Assembly (NCBI GenBank): GCA_903892365.1
Contig: CAITIF010000174.1
Span: 1 to 5,692, forward strand
Direction of reading: 5' to 3'
Length of the DNA stretch: 5,692 nucleotides
DNA from: an uncultured Pirellula sp.
GTDB taxonomy: Bacteria; Planctomycetota; Planctomycetia; Pirellulales; Pirellulaceae
The translations under genes and the position numbers were made by a program. Position 1 is the stretch's first letter. Every line of letters starts with the position of its first letter. The notes beneath the pieces were generated by a model. It did not search any database. It saw only the letters and a list, made by a program, of their open reading frames with translations, and had not been told where the DNA came from. Shown here one piece after another: positions 1 to 5,692 of this stretch.

Positions 1-113
1 CCAAAACGTTACAACCATTCTGGACCTCTTTTTTGCTTCGATCTTCACCTCCTATCCTAAAATTTCAGAACAGTCGGTTGCAATTTGAACCGAGAGAAAG
101 TTGGGAACACAGC
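1..113 (+). other. Upstream region of the TIGR03790-family gene
   Basis: This short leader precedes the ATG at 114. A possible sigma70-like pair is TTGCTT at 33-38 and TAAAAT at 58-63, but the 19-nt spacer is long and I would not call it a promoter. A purine-rich stretch (GAGAGAAAG, about 92-100) could act as a weak, distant ribosome-binding site. The reading frame stays open upstream to a TTG at 33, but the 27 extra residues are polar and would bury the signal peptide, so I treat this stretch as non-coding. The previous gene is outside the window. Confidence 0.4.
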
Positions 114-2135
114 ATGCTATTCCGAATACTGATATTGTGTCTTTGGATGAGCTGCGTTTCTGGTGAAGCGGCTCGAGCGGGGATGTCTGCGAGTAATTGG
201 GTCGTCGCAGTCAATGGACAGTCGGTCGCTTCGCGTACCATTGCGAACCACTACTGTGCGGCTCGCAATTTGTCGCCTCGAAATGTCGTGGTTTTGAACG
301 GTATCCCAGACTCGGACCAGATCACCGTCGATCAATTTCGGGAATTGATCCTTCGTCCGCTTATTGAGACAATCGAAAAGCGAGGGTTGGCTAATCAAAT
401 TCAAGGCATTGCCTATTCGGCTGATTTCCCGACGGCCATCGACATTCAGGCCGATATTGCCTCGCTTCAAAACAAATCTCCTTATCTGACTCCAGTGGGG
501 TCGATCAATGGTTTGACCTTTTTGTACCGTCAGGTCTTGGCCAAAGATCCGTCGTACATAGGATTCGAAAGCAACTTGTACGCATGCCGGCCTGCTTCGC
601 GGCTTTTCCTTCCCTTGCTGCCTGATGAGCAAGCGAAATCGTTCAAGACACTTTTGGACGAATCCAAGCACCTTGAAGCTGCTGAACTTTTGCAAACCGC
701 AATACAGGCGTTGGACACCAGGCTCATTTTTCCGATGCAGTATTTGGAGGCGCAGCAATGGTCGAAGGCGAATGAGCCGGAGCGAGCACTTAAAGCACTA
801 GAGGCCAGTATTCGAAATGGCTGGGTTTATCGCGAGCATCTGCTGAATGACCCTGTCTTTGCTTCAATCGCTGAAGACAAGGACTTTCAAAGAATTGCAA
901 AGCGATGCCCTGAACAGAAGTTTGATTATTTTGCTTCTCGAAGTTTTGACGCACGTACCTTTTATTCCATCAATATGCTTGGCAGCGGTAATCCGAAGTA
1001 TGGTTCTGCATACCTGCTGTCGATGACTCTTTCCGTCACGCGCGATCTGGGCATCACCAAATCCGAAGCGATCCGCAACCTTCAGGCCTCAGCGCAAGCG
1101 GATTTCTCACAGCCCGATGGTGAGTTTGTATTTACGAAAACGTCGGACGTCAGGACCAAAACGCGGGAGCCCAGTTTCGCATTCGTCTTGGATGCCTTGA
1201 AGGCACGAGGCAAGCGAGCGAGTATTGTTGAAAGTACGATGCCGCTTCGCGGGAAATCTTATGCGGGAGTCATGATGGGGACTCCTGACTTTGCGTGGGC
1301 GAGTTCTGGCGCAACGCTGCTTCCTGGATCGATAGCCGAGAACCTAACTAGCTTAGGCGGTGCGATGACTACCAGTTCGCAAACCAAATGCACTGAATTT
1401 TTACGTTTCGGTGCGGCAGCTTCGAGCGGTGCAGTCACCGAACCCTATTCGATTCAGAACAAATTTCCGCATCCTATGATCCATGTGCATTACGTGGACG
1501 GTCTAACTGCGGCCGAGGCTTTTTACAGTTCGGTCACTTGCCCTTACCAATTGCTGATCGTTGGTGATCCATTGTGCCAACCATTTGCTGATCCACCTCG
1601 TTTTACCTTGAAGCACACGCTTCAATCGAAAAAACTAGCGATCGCAATTCAAATGCAAGATCAAGAATTGGATTCAGAATTGGAGCCCGAAAGCATTCAG
1701 TTGTATGTCGACGGAATTTTGCGCGGCCAGTCACCTTACGATCCATCGATCCTTTTGAATCTCGATGGAGCCAAACTTGGGCAATACGAGGTTCGAGTCG
1801 CGGTCCTGAAAGGGCAACGGGTTCAGCAGACATTTGAGCAATCGCTAACGTTTGTCTTAGACGATTCCGAAGGCCAACTAATTCGACTGAGTGGGCCAGA
1901 TGTATGGAGGCTGAGCGATGAAAAGCCCTTGCAGGTGCGCATCGAAAAACATGCCCGTGAAGTCACCATTTTGCAGGGGCTAGAGACGCTGGGGACCATC
2001 AAGGCAGGAGAGACATCCCTGGAGCTTTTGCCAAGCCAAGTCGGTTATGGTCCTGTGAAGTTATACGCGCGCGCTCAGTTGGAATCGGGAACTATTGTGG
2101 AAAGCGAATCTATTTCTATACAAATCGATCCTTAG
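114..2135 (+). CDS. Secreted TIGR03790-family protein with TPR-like insert
   Basis: The protein is 673 aa. I chose ATG 114 because it begins a clear signal peptide: hydrophobic residues 2-16, then a likely cleavage after Ala-Arg-Ala near residue 22. An in-frame TTG at 33 would put 27 polar residues in front. The TIGR03790 N-terminal block starts at about residue 28 (NWVVAVNG, then a SRTIANHY-type helix and a NVVVLNGIP strand). The conserved C-terminal block spans about 395-490: a PDFAW strand, ENLTSLGG at 409-416, a FLRFGAAASSGAVTEPY-like segment ending at Y445, an HVHY segment, and VGDPLC at 483-488. Between them, residues about 179-264 form a helical TPR-like insert ending in a DPVFASIAEDKDF-type motif common after TPR repeats. 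Residues about 500-673 look like two beta-sandwich (Ig-like) units. The family's function is unknown to me; it is probably periplasmic or surface-exposed. It converges on the downstream minus-strand gene with a 55-nt gap. Confidence 0.85.
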   Translation: MLFRILILCLWMSCVSGEAARAGMSASNWVVAVNGQSVASRTIANHYCAARNLSPRNVVVLNGIPDSDQITVDQFRELILRPLIETIEKRGLANQIQGIAYSADFPTAIDIQADIASLQNKSPYLTPVGSINGLTFLYRQVLAKDPSYIGFESNLYACRPASRLFLPLLPDEQAKSFKTLLDESKHLEAAELLQTAIQALDTRLIFPMQYLEAQQWSKANEPERALKALEASIRNGWVYREHLLNDPVFASIAEDKDFQRIAKRCPEQKFDYFASRSFDARTFYSINMLGSGNPKYGSAYLLSMTLSVTRDLGITKSEAIRNLQASAQADFSQPDGEFVFTKTSDVRTKTREPSFAFVLDALKARGKRASIVESTMPLRGKSYAGVMMGTPDFAWASSGATLLPGSIAENLTSLGGAMTTSSQTKCTEFLRFGAAASSGAVTEPYSIQNKFPHPMIHVHYVDGLTAAEAFYSSVTCPYQLLIVGDPLCQPFADPPRFTLKHTLQSKKLAIAIQMQDQELDSELEPESIQLYVDGILRGQSPYDPSILLNLDGAKLGQYEVRVAVLKGQRVQQTFEQSLTFVLDDSEGQLIRLSGPDVWRLSDEKPLQVRIEKHAREVTILQGLETLGTIKAGETSLELLPSQVGYGPVKLYARAQLESGTIVESESISIQIDP

Positions 2136-2190
2136 TGAAGCGAAGTGTCTTGTTAGCCGTTTCTTTGAATCACGGATTACGGGATCTGGC
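2136..2190. other. Convergent intergenic gap, no clear terminator
   Basis: This 55-nt spacer separates the stop of the plus-strand TIGR03790 gene (TAG at 2133-2135) from the stop of the minus-strand pseudokinase (TAA at 2193-2191). I see no strong GC-rich hairpin followed by a T-run on either strand. Termination of the two converging transcripts is therefore not explained by a visible intrinsic terminator. Confidence 0.5.
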
Positions 2191-3813
2191 TTAAGAACTT
2201 TGTTGAAGATCATCGATCTTCTTCTGAGCTTCCTCAATGATGGGCTGCACTTCCTTGTTCAGTCGATAGAGATTGACGATGCCTTCCCAAATTTGTTTGG
2301 CACCAACCGTGTTCCCGTCTCGATACAGTTTATCGGCTTGCTCCAATTTGCGTTTTAGCAACATGCGCAGTTCTTCGCCGCTGGGTGGCTTCGCCTCAAT
2401 CTCTGCAATTCTCTTTCTGGCAAGATTAACGAACGCCCGTTCGTTTTCCTCATCCTTCAGCAAATTCACAATGCCTTTGTAGAGTTCTAAGGCAGTGATT
2501 CGATCTTCAAATGACTCGAACTTGCGGGCTTCTGCGTATTTCCTTTCTCCTTCGCTGGTTGGTTCCAGGCCGAACCGCTTGTGTTTTTGGATGCGTGCTT
2601 CTGCGAGCTCCATCTCGGCTTCCATTTCGATGTCCTCCAATTGTGACACTGCCCACTGGCCGTTCTTTCCGTCTGGAAATCGATCGGCAAGTTCTTGGAG
2701 ATATTTATTGGGGGCGCCTTTAATGCCGTCTGCATCATGGCGAGTCATAAGCATCTCGGCTTTTGTTCGAAGAGCCGATTCGCTAAGCGGCCAAGCTAGG
2801 TAGGAAATGAGTCCGATTGCAGCGACCAAGATCGCCAGTAAAAACAGGGGTCTTTCGAAGATGCCTGCTGGGTCCGACCCATTGTCATCTTGATGTTTTT
2901 TCTTTTTTTTCTTCTTATGCCCAAGAGCCTTTTCGGCTTCGGCTCGATTGGTATTCAATTGCAGAGGGCTAAATCCAGAGGTAGCGTGTTGAGCGACGCC
3001 GATTCCCTCGCTGGCTCGTCGTTGAGCTTCCCGAAGTGCCATGACGGTTGCGTTGGCCGAGAACGGCCGCTTGATACTTTCTTTGCTCAGTAACTGCTCC
3101 ACGATGGAACTGAGCCATACAGGGCAGTCGAAGACGATAGTAGCCACAGGTGGAGCAACCGTTTCCGCGATCGCCTTTCTCATGGAAAGGGCGTTTGTGG
3201 CTTGGAATGGGGATTGGCCTGTGATGGCGTGATACATGACGGCCCCGACGGAATACAAGTCGGAGGCTGCGTCGACGATTGGGTTTTCCGAGATCGTCTC
3301 GGGTGCGCAATAAGCTAACTGCTCTGCGGTGAGCGGTGCGGACGCGGCTGTGCCACGGCGAAAATCCGCAAGTTTGACCTTTGTACCGTCCGTCGAAACA
3401 ATCACTTTGTCGGGGCGAATCCTACCGTGGATCCAACCGGCTTGATGGGCTACGTGAAGAGCTTCGCAAAGCTGTAGCCCAAGATCCAGAACTAGCTCCC
3501 AAGGTAATCGTTCTTTGCGTTTCAAGGTGGCAAAGAGCGAGTCACCGTCGGCTAGCTCATAAACCAGGTAAGCGTCCTTGGCGTCGAACCCACCTCCGTA
3601 ACATCGGACGATATTGGGGTGTCTGAGCGCCTTGAGGCTTTCCATCTGCTGTGCGAACTCTTCTTTTGCCTCGGGCGTCATACCCATAGGTTGCGAGAAA
3701 ACCCGAACCGCGACTTGAGCTTTTTGCTGAATGTGGACGGCACGAAAGAGAGTCGAGCCTCGCTCTCCTAGTGGGGATTCCAAGGCCAGGGGACCGATGC
3801 GAGAACGCGTCAC
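2191..3813 (-). CDS. Membrane-anchored Ser/Thr kinase-like protein, probable pseudokinase
   Basis: The 540-aa protein is a Hanks-type kinase fold (about residues 6-265), a Lys-rich linker (K300-K306), one membrane helix (about 323-343) and a 197-aa helical extracytoplasmic tail. The fold is supported by RHPNIV (64-69), YLVYELADGDSL, APE (170-172), DLYSVG (185-190), GQSPF and R249. Catalytic positions are degenerate. The Gly-rich loop is LGERGSTLF, the VAVK lysine is R37, the helix-C Glu is Q56, HRDLKPxN reads HGRIRPDK (129-136), and DFG reads DFR (150-152). The tail holds two TPR-like repeats sharing GIVNL (447-451, 511-515). The start is GTG 3813, chosen because GGAAGGGG lies 9 nt upstream and the kinase homology begins at once. 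An in-frame ATG at 3888 would add 25 unlike residues and a 74-nt overlap with the upstream gene. The 1-nt gap to the nucleoside hydrolase homologue upstream implies an operon. Loss of phosphotransfer is inferred from these residues. Confidence 0.88.
   Translation of the reverse strand: MTRSRIGPLALESPLGERGSTLFRAVHIQQKAQVAVRVFSQPMGMTPEAKEEFAQQMESLKALRHPNIVRCYGGGFDAKDAYLVYELADGDSLFATLKRKERLPWELVLDLGLQLCEALHVAHQAGWIHGRIRPDKVIVSTDGTKVKLADFRRGTAASAPLTAEQLAYCAPETISENPIVDAASDLYSVGAVMYHAITGQSPFQATNALSMRKAIAETVAPPVATIVFDCPVWLSSIVEQLLSKESIKRPFSANATVMALREAQRRASEGIGVAQHATSGFSPLQLNTNRAEAEKALGHKKKKKKKHQDDNGSDPAGIFERPLFLLAILVAAIGLISYLAWPLSESALRTKAEMLMTRHDADGIKGAPNKYLQELADRFPDGKNGQWAVSQLEDIEMEAEMELAEARIQKHKRFGLEPTSEGERKYAEARKFESFEDRITALELYKGIVNLLKDEENERAFVNLARKRIAEIEAKPPSGEELRMLLKRKLEQADKLYRDGNTVGAKQIWEGIVNLYRLNKEVQPIIEEAQKKIDDLQQSS
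2885..2911 (-). other. Possible -1 frameshift / slippage site in pseudokinase gene
   Basis: The coding strand has a run of eight A (2910-2903), a G at 2902, then six A (2901-2896). This includes the heptamer A AAA AAG (2908-2902) in the correct phase for tandem -1 slippage, with AAG at 2904-2902 being codon 304. After a -1 shift the frame adds Glu-Lys-Thr-Ser-Arg and stops at TGA 2887-2885, before the membrane helix. A 13-bp dyad (TGGGT/ACCCA arms) at 2881-2869 lies 20 nt downstream, farther than the usual 5-9 nt for a stimulatory structure. Whether slippage occurs is unknown; a Lys-rich juxtamembrane stretch is also a normal positive-inside topology signal. Confidence 0.3.
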
Positions 3814-3814
3814 T

Positions 3815-4768
3815 TCATGATACCCCTTCCGTACTTTGCCCAGCAAACTTGAGCCCGTTGTAAACACAATGACGCACTGCTTCCACATCGACCCCCGTCA
3901 CAATTTCTATATCGCGTCGACTGGATGAAAAGGGGCGACGGTCCACGATCGTGGCTCCACGCGTCAATTCCCCTAGCTCCTCTACTTCCACGGAAAACTG
4001 GTCCGTTGTAAACAATGAAGGCTCAAGCAAGTAAACGACGCCGATCGCCGCTTGGAGAGTGATCGATTCTTGGGCCAAGCTTTGGCGATGGGTTCGAAAG
4101 AAATGAGGCAGCATTCCATGAAGCAGTGCACCCGCACGCGTATGCTTGGGGGGGAGCAGGCTCATGAGATTCAAGTCGAAAGTGACTTGCTTGGTAACTT
4201 CCAAAGGCAGCATTGACTTGGTAGTGGCCGACCGGAGAACGGTTGAAGCGCTGGAGGGATCGAAATGCATGTTGAATTCCGCTGCCGCAGTCACGTCTCC
4301 AACACAGTCTGTCGCTCCACCTACAATCACGATTTTATCGACCGATTCAATAATGCTGGGATCTCGAAGAAACGCACGAGCGATCCCGGTCAATGGGCCT
4401 AAACACAAAAGCGTAGTTCGTTCGGGGGCGGATCGAAGTCGGTCTGCGATCAGCTTATCGCTCGACATGATGTGAGTTCGATTGACGGGGGTCAGGCCGA
4501 TGTTGCCAAGGCCGTCCTCCCCATGCAAGAACCGACTGTCCGATACGGGAGCATCTTCTGGATCTGCGCCCGCACCCAGACGAGGATGTCTCGGCGGATC
4601 TAATTTCTCCAAAAGGCCAAGAATATTTTGAGTCGTTCGCTCCGACTCGACACTTCCGGAACACGAGGTAACCGCTACAACTTCTAGTCGCGGATCAAAG
4701 AGCGCCAGGATTAGGGCAACAGCGTCGTCAATTCCCGGATCGCAATCAATAATGACTTTTCGTGGCAT
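3815..4768 (-). CDS. Nucleoside hydrolase (IU-NH family) homologue lacking catalytic His
   Basis: The 317-aa length is normal for inosine-uridine nucleoside N-ribohydrolases, which cleave the N-glycosidic bond of nucleosides using a calcium ion. The metal/ribose motif IIDCDPGIDDA (6-16) is intact, with D10, D14 and D15 numbering as in the Crithidia enzyme. Also visible are HGEDGLGN (82-89), LGPLTGIARA (123-132), the VGGATD turn and the EFNxxxDP ribose motif (E164, N166). Unusually, the C-terminal HD motif, expected as ESIxLHDA, reads ESITLQAA (234-241), so the general-acid His and a Ca-binding Asp are Q239 and A240. The Asn of the usual GN motif after the third strand is S39. The protein may be inactive, altered in chemistry, or ligand-binding only. 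The start is ATG 4768; a TTG at 4777 would add only three residues, and neither has a Shine-Dalgarno. It has no signal peptide, so is presumably cytoplasmic. It is probably co-transcribed with the pseudokinase downstream. Confidence 0.9.
   Translation of the reverse strand: MPRKVIIDCDPGIDDAVALILALFDPRLEVVAVTSCSGSVESERTTQNILGLLEKLDPPRHPRLGAGADPEDAPVSDSRFLHGEDGLGNIGLTPVNRTHIMSSDKLIADRLRSAPERTTLLCLGPLTGIARAFLRDPSIIESVDKIVIVGGATDCVGDVTAAAEFNMHFDPSSASTVLRSATTKSMLPLEVTKQVTFDLNLMSLLPPKHTRAGALLHGMLPHFFRTHRQSLAQESITLQAAIGVVYLLEPSLFTTDQFSVEVEELGELTRGATIVDRRPFSSSRRDIEIVTGVDVEAVRHCVYNGLKFAGQSTEGVS
3823..3830 (-). promoter_or_regulatory. Shine-Dalgarno that fixes the pseudokinase start
   Basis: GGAAGGGG on the minus strand lies 9 nt before GTG 3813 and inside the last codons of the nucleoside hydrolase homologue, whose TGA is at 3817-3815. 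It is the strongest ribosome-binding site near a start in this window. It supports GTG 3813 over ATG 3888 and suggests translational coupling of the two genes. Confidence 0.6.
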
Positions 4769-4945
4769 GCTAGACAAACAACTTGGAAAGGAGTCAACTC
4801 AAAGAAATGATCGCTCAATGGTCATAATCCATGAACTCAATCGTTTTCGTATCTAAAATGAAAATGAACGTCATCTTGATATCACTATGTTTTAAGTGAC
4901 AAACCCCTCGATTGCTAGTCGCGTACTCTACAACACACCTCAAAC
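4769..4945. promoter_or_regulatory. Divergent AT-rich intergenic region (nucleoside hydrolase homologue / trpD)
   Basis: This 177-nt region must carry the start signals for both divergent genes. I see no convincing -35/-10 pair on either strand. Notable elements are a strong plus-strand Shine-Dalgarno-like GGAAAGGAG (4785-4793) not attached to trpD; a tiny reading frame at 4807-4827 encoding MIAQWS with one Trp codon; an unrelated 12-codon frame at 4818-4856; the palindrome TGATATCA (4877-4884); and an inverted repeat TCACT/AGTGA (4882-4886 and 4895-4899, 8-nt loop) about 47 nt before the trpD start. No GC-rich attenuator hairpin with a T-run is visible. Confidence 0.45.
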
Positions 4946-5692
4946 ATGCTCGAAGAACACCTGAAAACCGCCCAAAACGGTATAGATCTTACTGTCGACC
5001 AGATGCAGCAAGCCATTTTGTGGATGCTGACGGGACAAGTTTCAGACCAGCAGATCGCGGATTTGTTGATGGCCTTGGCTACCAAAGGAGAATCGGTGTC
5101 GGAGCTTGTTGGAGCTGCTCGAGCCTTGAGGTTGATGATGTCTCCCATTCGATCGCATCGAACAGGGCTGCTGGACACTTGCGGAACCGGGGGGGATGGT
5201 GCTAAGACGTTCAACATTTCGACAGCTGTTGCGTTCGTAGCGGCGGCTGCAGGGGCGAATGTGGCAAAACACGGAAACAGAAAAGTGACTAGTGCCACAG
5301 GGTCCGCAGACGTCCTGAGCGAACTGGGCGTCAAGATTGATGCGTCGCGGGAAGTGGTTGAAGCCTGCATGAATCAGCTTGGTATTTGCTTTTGTTTTGC
5401 GCCTATGCTCCACCCTGCTATGAAACATGTGGGAGCGGTCCGGCGGAGTCTATCGGTCCCCACTCTGTTCAATTATTTAGGCCCGCTTTGCAATCCTGCG
5501 GGGGCGGCCTACCAGATTATTGGGGTCGGAAAAAAAGACCTGCAAGCCAAGATTGCGGCGACATTGTTGCAACTGCCAATCGAAGGAGCAATCGTCGTAC
5601 GAGGTGAAGATGGGCTCGACGAGGTATCTTTGTCTGCGGACACATCGGTACTGCATATTCAGCAAAAGATGCTCACTCAGACCATTTGGACG
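4946..5692 (+). CDS. trpD: Anthranilate phosphoribosyltransferase, 5' part (cut by window end)
   Basis: TrpD transfers the phosphoribosyl group of PRPP to anthranilate, the second committed step of tryptophan synthesis, in the cytoplasm. The frame from ATG 4946 is open for 249 codons to the window edge; the family is usually about 340 aa, so roughly the last quarter is missing. Residues 1-70 form the helical N-terminal domain. The PRPP-binding Gly-rich motif GTGGDG is at 80-85, NIST at 90-93, KHGNR at 108-112 and GSADVLSELG at 119-128. FAPMLHPAMKHVGAVRR (151-167) contains the anthranilate-site Arg region, followed by FNYLGPLCNPAG (175-186). DGLDEVSL (222-229) supplies the acidic metal ligands. 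All expected key residues present in this part are intact, so it should be active. No Shine-Dalgarno precedes the ATG. It has the divergent nucleoside hydrolase homologue on one side; the other neighbour is outside the window. A standalone TrpD versus a trpG-fused form is resolved here: no TrpG domain precedes it. Confidence 0.95.
   Translation, partial: MLEEHLKTAQNGIDLTVDQMQQAILWMLTGQVSDQQIADLLMALATKGESVSELVGAARALRLMMSPIRSHRTGLLDTCGTGGDGAKTFNISTAVAFVAAAAGANVAKHGNRKVTSATGSADVLSELGVKIDASREVVEACMNQLGICFCFAPMLHPAMKHVGAVRRSLSVPTLFNYLGPLCNPAGAAYQIIGVGKKDLQAKIAATLLQLPIEGAIVVRGEDGLDEVSLSADTSVLHIQQKMLTQTIWT

Noticed and set aside
117..758. Minus-strand 213-codon frame antisense to the TIGR03790 gene
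   Set aside because: It is fully inside a well-supported coding gene on the other strand, its product resembles no family I recognise, and there is no independent start signal.
1664..1684. Short direct repeat AGAATTGGA (1664-1672 and 1676-1684)
   Set aside because: It is a 12-bp-period repeat inside coding sequence that matches the similar QELD/SELE residues; no sign of function or of an expanded array.
2969..3310. Minus-strand 113-codon frame inside the kinase region
   Set aside because: It is an alternative frame of the pseudokinase gene on the same strand, with an Arg/His-rich shadow translation and no recognisable domain.
3814..3888. ATG 3888 as the start of the pseudokinase
   Set aside because: It would overlap the nucleoside hydrolase homologue by 74 nt and add 25 residues unlike kinase N-termini. 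GTG 3813 has a strong Shine-Dalgarno and begins directly with kinase homology.
4793..4798. Minus-strand TTGACT as a -35 box for the nucleoside hydrolase homologue
   Set aside because: With a 17-nt spacer the -10 position would be TCTAGC abutting the start codon, a poor match that would imply a leaderless mRNA.
4915..5370. Minus-strand 151-codon frame antisense to trpD
   Set aside because: It overlaps the clearly conserved trpD frame; the Ala/Ser-rich product is what the reverse of TrpD codons would give.

Overview
The window looks like a chromosomal segment of a planctomycete, probably a Pirellula/Rhodopirellula-type organism. This is inferred from three things. A TIGR03790-family secreted protein lies beside a one-TM Hanks-type kinase-like protein with a long extracytoplasmic helical tail. 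Base composition is moderate. Ribosome-binding sites are mostly weak or absent. No mobile element, tRNA, rRNA or CRISPR array is visible.

Layout. (1) Positions 114-2135, plus strand: a secreted TIGR03790-family protein with a TPR-like insert and a C-terminal Ig-like part. (2) Positions 2191-3813, minus strand, converging on gene 1: a membrane-anchored kinase-homology protein whose catalytic residues are almost all replaced, so it reads as a pseudokinase. (3) Positions 3815-4768, minus strand, directly upstream of the pseudokinase gene with a 1-nt gap: an IU-type nucleoside hydrolase homologue. It keeps the N-terminal DxDxxxDD metal site but lacks the family's catalytic His and a calcium-binding Asp. 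(4) A 177-nt AT-rich divergent intergenic region. (5) Positions 4946 to the window end, plus strand: the first 249 codons of trpD, anthranilate phosphoribosyltransferase, cut by the window edge.

trpD looks like an ordinary tryptophan-biosynthesis enzyme with all its key motifs. The most interesting part is the minus-strand pair. A degenerate nucleoside hydrolase and a degenerate transmembrane kinase appear translationally coupled: stop and start are 1 nt apart, with a strong Shine-Dalgarno inside the end of the first gene. Both keep their folds but have lost catalytic residues, which suggests binding, sensing or scaffolding rather than catalysis. The pseudokinase gene also carries an in-phase A AAA AAG slippery heptamer just before the membrane segment, with a -1 stop a few codons later. 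Slippage there would yield a soluble, TM-less product. These functional ideas are inference; the residue substitutions and the slippery sequence are read directly from the DNA.
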